Origin: Talpa occidentalis
Taxonomy: Eukaryota; Chordata; Mammalia; Eulipotyphla; Talpidae
Reading direction: 5' to 3'
Length of the DNA: 64,000 bases
NCBI RefSeq assembly: GCF_014898055.3
Contig: NW_023601433.1
Location: 48,417,876 to 48,481,875, forward strand
The notes beneath the pieces are model-generated. The model was not told where the DNA came from. It searched no databases and saw nothing but the letters and a program-made list of their open reading frames with translations. Of the stretch, positions 26,128 to 37,300 are shown one piece after another (the first letter of the stretch is position 1; each line of letters opens with the position of its first letter). The position numbers and the translations under genes are program-made.

Positions 26128-27629
26128 AAAGGTCCACTTGGTAGGGCAGAGGACAGCAGCACCATAACTTGTTCTGGGTTGGACTATGCCCAAGCATGCA
26201 TGGACAGATTATGTTCCAATTGCACAGCCTTCTTCCAGGAAACTGTGAGATAATCATTAGTCAGGATCTAAAGCTTTTTAGTCTAACATGGCAACTAATG
26301 GTCAATGAGATGGGCCAAATTGTTTGGACAGGGATATCCAGTCCATGATTTATCCACCTATTCAAACAGGACTTGGCATAATTCATCCCACTGTCTCGTA
26401 ATTTCTCAAGTCTTCCATATTTGTTTTAAATGTTTTATAAATTAAGTAGGGCATTTTAGTATGGGTGTCACAGTTTCCCAGTACTCTCAAATTAAGGTCT
26501 TCTAGAAACTTTTGCTGTATCTATCACACTGAGGTCTTCATCCTAGAAGAGCATTCTTGTCTTTCACATTGTTTCTTTACGATTTCCATACTAGAGTGAT
26601 TGAAATGGATTCTGCATTCTGGAAATTTCTCTGCATGAAACACTGTAGCATAAACCTGCTCATGGAGTCCCTTTTGTTTCTTTTTTGCCAATGCCACTTG
26701 CCAATTTTAGCAACTATAGCAGATTTTACTATTTAAACAAACCCAGATGGAATTCCAGTTCAAAGAACATATCAGAATTAAATATTTCTTATTTAATTAG
26801 CTGCTTCTGATTTATGCACAAAGAAATTAACATGAGAGTGAGAGAATGTGCCATAAGTCCAGACACAGCAGAGTTAACGTAAGCATTATCTCCTTCTATC
26901 AACCAAAAAAGACAAAGGTCAGTCCTTGTTTGGGGACTTCATTTTTCATGACCCTTTTTCATGTTCATTTGCTCTAAGTGCAGTGGCAGACAGAGAAGCC
27001 AGCCTTTCTTCTGCATCTGTGCTGTTACACCCTTATCTAATATTTTTCTAGCTGTCTGACTCACATCTTCTGATAGGAAAATTCATCTGTTCTTTCACTT
27101 GCAATTGTTTTACTATCAGCATAGGTTTTGTTGCAACCAGTATTTGGTTTCCGCCCTGGAAAATGCTTTCCTTTAATTAATTTCCTTTAACTATGGGAAA
27201 AGTATTAATTCAGGCAAATTAAGACTAGAGAAGAAAATTCATGAAATTCTGCCTGCATTACCATTGTTTATACTTGGATATTTTTGCTCTTTACCAGAAT
27301 TTTAAAATATTTCTTCATTACCTTTTGCTAAAAAAGATCCATCACACCATGTTATCTTTCAACAGCATACCTGAATCTTTTGCTAAGTTTGCTTTCCAGG
27401 AGCTAATGTAAATTTTAAACTGATAGTCAAGCAATCATAAATGGCCTAATCTTCTCCATAATTATACAAAACATTTCATGTCCCAAAAGGATAACTATAA
27501 GATTTAATTATTGTTTACTAAGAAATTCTAGATTATCTTTTGATAATTATGTTTTTACGATGTGAATTGGCTCTCAAGCAATGTGGGTATGGTGGCTTAT
27601 GCGTGGCCACCCAGTCTGAGTAAGGGTAA

Positions 27630-27790
27630 GTCCTACTTTAATCACTGATAAGGCCATGTGACTATGAACATGGCATATACATCATCTTGCTCCTCTGTTC
27701 CTTTGCCCATAAAACATTCTTTGTGTAATTGTTGTGAGAATTGAGAGAGATAATTATTTAATAATTACAAAATTAATAATGTCCCTAACA
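27630..27790 (+). repeat. MIR SINE fragment
   Basis: AAGGCCATGTGACTATGAAC, then GCTCCTCTGTTCCTTTGCCC and TAATTGTTGTGAGAATTGAG match the order of the forward MIR core and 3' half. Diverged. Confidence 0.5.
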
Positions 27791-30445
27791 CAAAGGGGTT
27801 GCCCCATTAATTTTCTATTATTAATAGTAATTTTAACTCTAAGTATTTTTTTGTGTAATACAATAATGGTGAAAAAATACATAAAGAGGTAAATTATTAT
27901 GTCACTAACTTGAAAGTGATTGTATTCTCATTGGCAGCTATAAAAAGTCCAGGATTCTATGTTAAGGAATACATGATCTGATGTGAATTAAGCCCACAGA
28001 TCCTGAAACAGCATTGACATTCAAATGTTTAGACTCTTTCAGAAAAAAAAAAATGTGTTTTCTAAGGAATTGGTTCAATTGTCTAAAAATATTTGTTTTA
28101 GCTTGTAGTGTCTAATGCTGAATTAACAGCTCTTAGAGTCATCAGAATCTGGCTCTAAAAAAATTTGACCCACTCCCCTCCTCCAGTTTTTTTTTTTTCC
28201 TCTTTTTTAATCAGACTTTAGTTTTTGATCCTTTCATTTTTTAATCTCTTATATTAACCTGCCTTGGGAATCTTAAAAGCTGTTTCCCTTGCCAATGCCA
28301 GCTCAGTAGGCAGTATTTTATTGAGCAAGACAGATTTTCATTTTAGAAATGAGGCTTTCCACATTATGACATTACCAATAGCTGGTTATGTATTATAGGA
28401 AACAACAATATTCTTTTCATGGCTCAGAAGCTGCATGCTGGTATTTAGCCAGCAGTTTGCAAAGGTTTCCTACATGACTTACTACACAATGCTAAAACGT
28501 GTGCTTTGTGCTCAAGTGATTACCAATGAAATGCGTGCCTCTCCTGCCTTCTCTTTATCTGGGGAATGTGTTTCCTGTCATTACTAAGACAATGCCATGA
28601 CCATAAAATGCAGGATGGATTATACCTGTAGACATCTTACAACAAAATGCTCATCAGGAATGTGGTTATATGCCATGCCATAGGGAGCCCTCAGCCCAAA
28701 AGAGCTATCAGGACACGAACCCCTGCCCCCCAGAAGCAGATGAGGACAACTGTTTTTTTCCACTAGTGTGCTTCTTTCCACCCAAAATAAAAGTTGTACT
28801 TTCTGCTTCTGTATTCTGCTATATAGCAATGTCTTCTCTTTTTGTGTGGAATGCAATGAAAGTAATGTCAATAGACATTCTACCAGCAGTATAAGAATTT
28901 TATACTCGCTTTGAACACAGAATATCGTGTTTGGTCACTTCTGTTGCTGATGCTATATAAACTAGGTCAGAGACTAGCTCTCAAACTCAAAAAGATTTTA
29001 CAGAAGTAAAATATTCCACATGTCATAAGTAACATACGTTTATATACGTCAAATACAAGAGTGAAATCTCTAACTATTTTAGTGAATGTGTTTGATATTC
29101 AGCTCCATGTGTACCCCTCCCATCATCACACTTCCTCACTGTCTTCCTTACTGTTAAACATGAAACTCAAATGTTAAATCACATCCATCTTCCAATTAAA
29201 AATAAAGCAGCTGTGAAATAATGATATTCTTTTAAAATAAGAAAATTGTCATTGGAGCAGAGCTGATTTGATTTAGGGAAAGCAGGTTACTCAATTATTG
29301 GTTACTGTGTGTCTGAAATTTTATGGAAAAAAAAGGAAGTATTGTTTAGGATGATGAATCCTGGCATTATGTAGAACTGCTCTGGGGTTAGAGCTGTGTC
29401 TTTCCAGCTGCCCGCCTTGGGTCATCAATCTTGCCTTTTAATGTGAAGTTGGTAAGACCTCATCATAATTTAAAAAGCTAAGTCACCAAGAGAAAAGTCA
29501 ATGACTGACTTTGAATGTTTTTCATGTCAACTTTTTATTTTGGCTTCAAAATTACCAGAGCACAATACTCTTTAGAGATCAATACATTTCTTGATAAATC
29601 GCGTCTATAAAGGTGTGGCTGCTTAATGTTCCTTATTTCATTCATCCGTATCCCTCTTGTCGCTAAGCTTCCTGTTCTTCCTTCTCCCTAGAACATTCTT
29701 TCCCTTTGTGTCCACTTGCACTGCATTCTGTATACCCTTTAATCCATATCTTAGACAAAAGCCAAAATCATTTATGAAATTTCTCCAATCCCCCCATCTC
29801 CGATTCTCTGGAAAAAGTGTTTCCTCCTTCCCCTGTGCTGCATCATGCCTTATGTGCTTTGCTCCTCTTCTATATTCATGTATTTATGTTTCCCAAATTC
29901 TTATTGTTCTTTATATCCTTACTACTTAATGCAGATCTTAGCAGATAACCAGCATTATGTCCACTTAATGAATGTCAATCAAGTTGAGAAAATTTTCAAG
30001 GTTGCAGACTGATTAAGTAGATCATGCTACCATGGATACCATGAAGCTATTGAAAATAGTGAAAAAAAAATTGGGGCATGGAAATATATCCATAAAATGA
30101 AAAGCTGGTATTCAAACATAGAGGTTGTATAACTTCATTTGAAAAATAACAGCACACAAACAATTTTCATATAGATTTTGTATAAGAAAATAAAACTCTG
30201 CAAGGCTATTACTGGTGGTTATTCCCTCATTGCTGGTCTTATGAACATTTATTTTATTTTTTAATATTTTCTGCATCTTATGAATTTTCAGCAGGCATTT
30301 GTTAGTTTTCTATGTAGAAAAGTAGATACTCTTTTGAAAGAACTCACAGAATTCATCATCAAATGATGAATTCAGGGATGGAGACATGAGATATGCACTT
30401 GAACATCCTGGGTGAAGAAGTGACTTACTCTGCCTGCCAGACCTC

Positions 30446-30453
30446 AAAAAGGG

Positions 30454-30485
<32 letters not shown>

Positions 30486-30501
30486 GAAAAAAGAAAGAAA
30501 A
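30446..30501. repeat. A-rich (AAAAG)n simple repeat
   Basis: Poly(A) passing into repeated AAAAG and AAAG units. Confidence 0.9.
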
Positions 30502-30580
30502 CAAAGAGGGGGAGGAGAACGTAATTTTAAGTCAAGAGAACTTTATATGTCAAGGTAGTCAGATGGAAATTATTTATCTT

Positions 30581-30875
30581 GTCATTTATATGTGGAATAT
30601 AGAGAAACCAAACAAAGGGTCAGACAAAGACAAACATCAAAACAACCCTTGAAAGCTGACCAGAGATCTAAGACATCCAAAGGGAGGGAGGGGAAGGAAA
30701 AGGTGGTGGGGAAGGGGCACAATGAACAGTGGTAGAGGACTATGGACACTTTGGTGGTGGGAAAGCTATGGTGAACACACCTGAGGGGAGAAATCCTATA
30801 CTGTCAAAAAACTAACAAGGTTGTAAAACAATGGTACTTTATTAAATAATGATAATAATAAAATTTTAAGAAAAT
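30581..30875 (+). mobile_element. 5'-truncated LINE-1 3' end
   Basis: Starts CATTTATATGTGGAATATAG, the familiar junction of L1 ORF2 end and 3' UTR in many mammals, followed by a G-rich polypurine tract (about 30672-30720) and an A/T-rich tail with AATAAA near 30859. Probable target duplications AAATTATTTATCTT at 30567-30580 and AAATTATTACTCTT at 30876-30889 (12 of 14 match) bracket it, consistent with target-primed insertion of a heavily 5'-truncated copy. Confidence 0.75.
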
Positions 30876-30942
30876 AAATTATTACTCTTACATTAGGAAT
30901 AACAAATATTTTAATGCGACTTTAAGAGGTGGTGTGTGGATG

Positions 30943-31530
30943 TGTTATAGGACAGGGAGAGGGGCAGCCCAAACCCCGCAAACCTGCCTATTCTAAATGG
31001 GTTCGGCCATCCGCCGCATCAACACAAAACATAGGAGACTTTAATGGGAAGGAACTTTAATAAAAACTAGGAAACAATACAGGTGAGGCAAAGAGTCTAG
31101 TTTCTAAATGAAGCACCCAAAGTTACCCATCCCCTCGTGGGTAAAAGTCCATCCATATGGGAATGGCGCAGAGCAAAGCCCCAAAGCCTGCTAAAAGTCT
31201 AAAGCATCTTCCAGTGGGGACCCACAGAGAAGGGTCACAAACAACCGGACAAGCCCGGAAGGAAAAGAGCAAAATCAACATCAAGATAAAAGCTGCCATG
31301 GTCACCTCCCCACGGGTCTCACCCACATCTGTGTCACCCAGTCCACGACCAAAAGACAAGCGCAGTTTCTTCACATGTCTCTAGGCTCCATGCGCCTCTT
31401 CCAGGTCTCCTGGCTCCATCCTGCTTCCTTCCTCAGTCTCTTCCTGCAGCTTCTTCTTTTGCTGCTCAGCTCCACCCTCCCTTGGGTGGGGCAGGGAACC
31501 TCCCCCTTTCCTGGGGACCACCCTGTTGCA
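30943..31530 (-). mobile_element. Solo LTR of an endogenous retrovirus, family A copy 1
   Basis: A 588-bp unit with inverted ends TGTTATAGG / CCTGTTGCA (TG...CA) and a perfect 4-bp target duplication GATG at 30939-30942 and 31531-31534. A 4-bp duplication points to a class I (gammaretrovirus-like) ERV. A related 608-bp copy lies at 46632-47239. Orientation minus is suggested by ATTAAA signals followed by a GT-rich stretch on the minus strand before the U5-like end; no strong TATA box was seen. No internal viral genes flank it, so it is the product of LTR-LTR recombination. Confidence 0.8.
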
Positions 31531-32886
31531 GATGCAGTAGTCAGACTAAAAAGGTAGTTGAAGGCCATCGTGTCGATTAGCAGAGAAAACTTCACTATGC
31601 AAGTTACAAACACCCAGGTGTTGAGACCTCCGGCGTCTTCTGAGACACAATCCAACAATGTGAGCAGTGTGTACCAGTGATTGAAGGCTATCTAACTCCA
31701 CCCAAATGCTCTCAGACTCCTGAGAGTCCAAGATCACTGTTAGAGCATTCCTGAATGTTACCTAGGGAGACAGGACTTAAAAGCACTTCCTTGGTGTTGC
31801 CAGAGAAAGTTCCCACAGTTGGAGGAGACTGTATCTTAGAGTTCCGAGCACCATCCTATTTTAATTGCAATGGTTTAGGTCCCAGCCCTAATCATTCTGT
31901 GAGGTTGTCATTCATACTTACTAAAACCCAGTGGCCGTATAATAATGTTAGGAAGAAAATGAAATAAAATTTCAAGTATTCCAGTGTGGTAAGAAAAAGT
32001 ATCTGCAGAGTTTTAAAGCACAGCAGGAAATTTTATGTAGTCACACGGGGAGGTTACTGTGAATTTCATTGCTGTTGAGATGAGATCTCTTCTTTTTTAC
32101 TAATGATTTATGCATATTCTATGGGAGGGAGCTTTTTTTTTTTTCTATCTGGGACCTGTGTTGGGTATACCTAGTTAATTCCAAATTTCCTCTTCTGTTA
32201 AAGTCAGCTGTTTCAGCCCTTAGGATTCTTCTAATTAACCATTTTTTTTAACTCTTTCTCTAACTAAATCTTATCCTGAAATCAAAATTTAAAAAAGCAG
32301 GAAAAGGATAGTCAAGAGGTGATGTTTTAGAGTTATTTCAAAGCAACATAAGTTGAATATGGACTCTTGGGAATTTAATCATTTCCAACCTGAAGAGCCA
32401 TTTGTAAGTTTGACAGGAAAAGTTTATTTAAATAGCTCTGCTTCATGCTCCCTTGGACTTCAGGATGTCAAGATTTTAAGAGCCCTTCAGCTTCAAAGTG
32501 TGTATGGTATTGGGCCTGAGTCAAAGGACAATCAGTACAGTACTAAGTCTTTGAGAGCCTTTGAAAAATTTGAAATTGCTCAGTGCAACCAAATTCAGAG
32601 GACTCATTAAGTTTAGAAAATCAGACTTTTTGCATGACATTAAGATCACCTGATTATTTGTCTGAAATCGTTAGATATGTAACATATAGAACACTCAGTT
32701 CAATTTGAATCAAGAAAGCAATGAACCTGTTGTTAGTGTCTCAAATATTGCATGGGACATACTTATACCAAAAATATTTGTTGTTTTTCTGAAATTCAGT
32801 TTGAACTGAACACTCTTTGTTTTTAAAACTCAATCATGGATGGCTTCCCTTTTTTTGAAATTTGTATACAAAATCATATAAAGTAC

Positions 32887-32966
32887 TTCGGCTTTGGCCT
32901 GGGGTGGGGGTGGAGTCCACAAAGCCTGTATGGAATTAGCTTTAGGACATCCTTTTCCCCCTAACA
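32887..32966 (-). mobile_element. Truncated fragment of LTR family B
   Basis: About 80 bp almost identical to the right end of the LTR at 56291-56759 (shared CTGGGGTGGGGGTGGAGTCC and CATCCTTTTCCCCCTAACA). Only the outer U3 end is present; the rest of the LTR is missing and the left edge joins unrelated AT-rich sequence. Confidence 0.8.
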
Positions 32967-33827
32967 CTATGACTCATTTTTTTAAGAAATGCAAATTTCA
33001 GTAAACAGTTATTGGCATTTCATAAAAATGTGTTGGATAAATACTTACTCTTAAATTTAAAACATCCACCACTATTATCCTAAAATTTCTATTAAAGCCT
33101 TACTGCTTTTCCTCTCACATCTGGTGATAGCATGCAGAACATAGACTTTACATCTTTAAAATCAGGTTAATGAAATAAAGATTGTTTTACATTGAATGGT
33201 AACCCCTTCCTTTCTAGATGAAATCTCCCATTGTTGAATTGTGTAACTTAAAATTGACTTCCATGTGCCAGAGATTGCTGTTTTTCCTGCATGTAACTCT
33301 TGGTTCAGTTTGAAATGAATTGGCAACATGTTGATTTAACTACCTCAAGGGCCTTCAGGAAAAAGCAGTTGATGAGAGACAATAGTCATTCTTCAGGAGG
33401 TAGGCTGTGCATAAAATGGAAATTCTTTAGGTGTTCATGGCCTATAGGCACTGGAGGGTTAATTGAAATATTGTTTTCTGAAAATTGAGTTGTCATGTAG
33501 TAATTGGAAGAAGGATTCAGAAATGGTGGTGGAGGTGGGGGTTTGGGGTTTTTTTAATTTTCAATTTTTGGCTTTGTTCCTGTTTTCAGGAAGTGATATT
33601 CTCTTGCCTCGTAAAAATAATCCATTGTAACATGCAATTACTTTCTGTGTGCTTTAAAAACTATATTTGTGTTTCACTTCTTTAAAGTTTCTATATTACA
33701 TAGAAATGCAATAGAGTATAATTAAAAAAACACAATTTTACAAGAAAAAAATTTCTAATATATAGAAACCAGTAATGATTTTGGTTTTAAGAGTGTTCTT
33801 AATTATTAATAATGGAAATAAGTATAC

Positions 33828-34258
33828 TGTAGGGGCAGGACTGGCCATTCAGCAGGTTTTCTAGGATCCAGCAGACCGGGTAAAGGAGGAATCAGAGTCC
33901 TCAGTGGGTTTTTGCAGGTCTTTTATTGGGATTACCAGGTACATGGCAGGCAGGGGTGCTGGGGGGCCGGGAGGCTGGCAGGCCTCCCAGCCCCCAGCAA
34001 GTCTTCACTCTATCTGGGCTCTCTGGCGTTCTCTGCTTCTCTCTCAGCTTCTGTTCATTCTCGGCTTCTTGGCTTCTGCTGGCGTCCGCATGATGCCGAC
34101 CTTAAAAGCCCAGTCTCAGCCCAGGTGAATCCCATCTACCTATGCCCACACCCTACTCCAGGTGTCCGCCATCAGGCATGCATTCAGGACCGCAAGGATC
34201 CATCATCTATCCTGATGGTGGGAGGGCAGAAAAGCCTGACATTTTTCCTTACCCTACA
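33828..34258 (-). mobile_element. Solo LTR of an endogenous retrovirus, family C
   Basis: A 431-bp unit with inverted ends TGTAGGG / CCCTACA. The flanks TATAC (33823-33827) and CATAC (34259-34263) match at 4 of 5 positions, compatible with a 5-bp target duplication, as in ERVL/class III-type elements. On the minus strand there is a TTTTAAGG TATA-like box and CCCAATAAAAGACCTGC, a good polyadenylation signal, so the LTR reads antisense to NRP1. It is unrelated in sequence to families A and B. No internal viral region is present. Confidence 0.75.
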
Positions 34259-34329
34259 CATACTCAAAGAAAATAAAACTGTGTTACTAAAAACATGGAA
34301 ACATTAAAAAATCAGAACTGAAAGGGACT

Positions 34330-34465
34330 TATTATCAGTTTATTTATTACAAGTGCTTCATTTTACAAATGAATAATAGGAACCTTTAAGATGAAGTGAC
34401 TTGTCCAAGGCCCAACAACTAGCTAGTGACAAAGCCAGTACGTGAGAGGCTGATGCTTAGATCTT
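34330..34465 (-). repeat. MIR SINE fragment
   Basis: CTTCATTTTACAAATGAATA, AAGTGACTTGTCCAAGGCCC and AACTAGCTAGTGACAAAGCC are the reverse-complement MIR core blocks in order. Confidence 0.75.
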
Positions 34466-35359
34466 TGTCCTCTCCACCCACATCACAGGGCTGTAGGAAC
34501 AATTCAAGGCCCTGCAATTCATGAGTCCTTTAGGCCTTGGTCATCACTACTACGATGCCCAATTTCAGAGATATGATATAGCTAGTGACAGATGCAGGTA
34601 AAGTAAGTGTTGAGGAGCTTGTCTCCTGGAAACCTACCAGAAGCTTGCAAGTCCCAACAGCAGTCTCATGGTGGCATCTGCTCTACCCTGATGAAGACTT
34701 AGTATCCACCTGCCTCTCAAGCTGAACTGTAAGGAAGCCAAATGAAGGTGTGGAGCAGGAAGAAATTTAAAGATAGAGCAGAAATCCTTATTTTTGCCCT
34801 CCTCTTTCCACTCCATTCTATATTATAATTCTATGGCCCATTTCACAAACCACAGTAATCACAGTGCTTTCAAAGTCAGTATTGCTTGAGGATGCATTCA
34901 ATTTATAAAGAGGTAGGATGCTGAAGAGTAATAGGCAATCATTTCATGTTAGGCCCGAGTTGTTTTCCAGGTCTCTTCAAGTATCCAATATGTCTTGTTT
35001 GTCTTGATTTTCTATTTGTAAAATGGCATGAATTAATGTGCTCTTTGGAAATTTTGTAATCTCTCAGAAGATACAGGTGTGTGATTTTGAACCCAGTTTT
35101 CTCTATTGTACCAGGGATCAAGCAATCTTGGTTGCAGCAATCCTCAAGGTCCCTTCCAAGCTGTTGAAGGGACCCAACATGTCCCTTCCCAGCTAAGGCT
35201 ATTGATATCTTATCATGACACTGCCTTTCTAAAAGGAATGGAAAAAGTAAGGATTGTTGACACCAAATGGAATTAGGACTTACTGATCTTAGGTGTATGA
35301 AAACTACACTGTGGAGCTCCAGGACTGGGTGACTGACCATGGCTTTTATTGTCTTCCAG

Positions 35360-35515
35360 GTAGACTTGGGCCTTCTGCGCTTTGTCACTGCTGTTGGGAC
35401 ACAGGGGGCCATTTCAAAGGAAACCAAGAAGAAATATTATGTCAAGACTTACCGAATAGACATTAGCTCCAATGGGGAAGACTGGATCACCATAAAAGAA
35501 GGAAATAAACCTGTT
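35360..35515 (+). CDS. NRP1: NRP1 exon 7: middle of discoidin b1
   Basis: A 156-bp phase-0 exon encoding residues 328-379. It contributes the rest of the arginine-binding pocket: Ser346 (35414-35416), Thr349 (35423-35425) and Tyr353 (35435-35437) within ISKETKKKYY. The preceding VDLG and following SSNGEDW motifs are characteristic of F5/8 type C folds. All pocket residues are identical to human; nearby differences are Arg for Lys at 359 and Ile for Val at 361. The acceptor is CTTCCAG ending at 35359 and the donor is GTAAGT at 35516. The exon is isolated by 25 kb upstream and 3.9 kb downstream. An antisense open frame over it (34939-35427) is a shadow. Confidence 0.98.
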
Positions 35516-36310
35516 GTAAGTTTGACTGCCACCCCCTTAACCAATTCAGTCTTTTAAGTGGATGATCAATTTTACCTTAGTTGCTTAAGAGCTTTCTGTC
35601 TGGCCAGGTTTATTTTTTATTTGATTTAAAATGAAAAGTGCAATTAGAAGTTTTAATATGACCAAGTTGTCTCATGTTCCCAGATACAGAAGTCAAAAGG
35701 AAATTATATGGATGTTTCCAAGAAAAGTCAACACCAGCCAAATGAAGTGTCAAACTCAAAAGTCACTTTGAACCTCTTGGGGACACTGACTATACACAGG
35801 ATAAACACTGTCCCTTTAGAACCTAAAGAGTTGTTTTGTTGTGGTTTTTTACTCTTTCTTCATTCTCAGTAATCAGATTCATTATTCTCAGTAATTTCCT
35901 GGTTTTAGAAAACTCCTTTTCACTTATCCTCTGTGGTTCACCAACTAATTTACAAGTGTGTTTGGCTTCTGTGAGAATGAATAGTAGTAAAGGCAGATCA
36001 CATCAATGATATTCCATCTCCCCACTGCTTTCCACCAAGGAGGCCACAGCAACCATGCCCTGCCTCCAGCACATAACCCTAAATCATTTGAAACTGAGAT
36101 ATTTTTCTCAGCTTGCCCATTTATTTGAAGTTATGCTTGCTGTGCTTTACTAATCAAAAGATTTCTGAAAATATGCTGTCTTCATAAAATTAAAAGCTCG
36201 CCCTGGAGGCCAAGGAGAAAAAAGTTAGAATTGATAACAACAGTAGCAAAAATCCAGGTAACTTGAAACTGTGTGTTTGAGAAGTCCGTTAACATGTCCT
36301 TGTCTCTCTT

Positions 36311-36460
36311 TGGAGAATTCGTGGTCTTGACTTTCTCTTTCTGATCTGAAACTGAGAAAGCCTCCTGGGTATGAAGCAAAAGAACTATTAATTCCTTTTG
36401 ATTAGATGTAAACCTCCCCTCTCTGCACTCATGTTTACAGCTGGCAAGATGGAAGTGTAT
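36311..36460 (+). repeat. Direct repeat, copy 1
   Basis: Shares long stretches with 37159-37300, including TTTCTGATCTGAAACTGAGA and AAGCCTCCTGGGTATGAAGC. Similarity starts sharply at GGAGAATTC and fades after GTGTAT. Origin unknown. Confidence 0.85.
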
Positions 36461-37158
36461 ATAGGTAGACAGCTGTTTTGTGGGGAAAAAGTTCTATGGA
36501 CAGGCAAATTCAAGGCTGCTATCTAACCCTGGAGGACATGAAACCAATTATACACCTGTGGAACAAATTCCACACAGTCAATATTTGTGACGGTGAACCA
36601 AGTAAATATTGATCACAAGTTTCAAGATTTGTGCTTTATTTGGAGTGGTTTTCTGAAGACAAGCTTTAGTTCCAGGGAAACAAAACATTAATATCAATGA
36701 CATACCAAAAAACAAGAGTACCTAGAGAGAACAGGACAACTGTCCCTAGACCTCAGCCCATTTCTTTAAAATAAATAAATAAATAAGCACTACTATGCAA
36801 CAAGCCCACTTTATTCATTGTCCATCATTTGTTTGCCTGGCCCAGAACATGGGATGTTAGAGAGCACACCGGTAACCATCTCTAACACTGAGGGGGTGTC
36901 TAACAGTGCACATGGCTCATGGTAGGTCCATTATCAGAGACATCCTGGAACACAGAGGAGCTTCCAGAGTAGGCAGCAGAAAGGATAAGGAAGGGGTCAG
37001 CAAAGATAAAGACCTGGCATCTGTCTGAACACTTTCATTTGTAAAGATAGTGAGGAAATATCCCCCTACCATTCTGGGTCCTTCTTGGGCTACCCAAGCA
37101 ATCAAATTAATATCAGACAAATTAGTAAGGGAAAAAAACAATTTTAATTATATATGTA

Positions 37159-37300
37159 TGGAGAATTCATAGTCTTGACTTTCTCTTTCTGATCTGAAAC
37201 TGAGAAAGCCTCCTGGGTATGAAGCAAAAGAAATATTAATTCCTTTTAATTAAATGTAGACCCTCCACTCATATTTAGAGCTGGCTACCTGGATGTGTAT
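37159..37300 (+). repeat. Direct repeat, copy 2
   Basis: Second copy of the 36311-36460 unit, about 0.85 kb downstream in the same orientation. It runs on into a short local repeat of CTACCTGG and CTATGTCTACCTGG units. Confidence 0.85.

Larger units (their letters stand above)
10155..35359 (+). other. NRP1: Intron 6 (25.2 kb)
   Basis: The largest intron in the window; it splits the b1 domain. Contents seen: an L1 3' tail with a G-rich tract right after the donor, SINEs at 14650-14919 and 25813-26127, MIR fragments, a MER20 element at 16784-17040 with a (CA)n expansion, further CA/CT microsatellites, an L1 3' end at 30581-30875, solo LTRs at 30943-31530 and 33828-34258, and an LTR fragment at 32887-32966. 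Large stretches (for example 19000-22700, 23200-25600 and 28000-30400) are AT-rich sequence in which I recognise nothing. No exon or RNA gene was found. Confidence 0.92.

Noticed and set aside
25951..26257. Repetitive Phe-Ile-Tyr-Leu open frames on the minus strand
   Set aside because: They are translations of the (TAAA)n tail of a SINE.
34939..35427. 162-codon minus-strand open frame overlapping exon 7
   Set aside because: It is antisense to a conserved coding exon for part of its length and intronic for the rest, with no recognisable domain.
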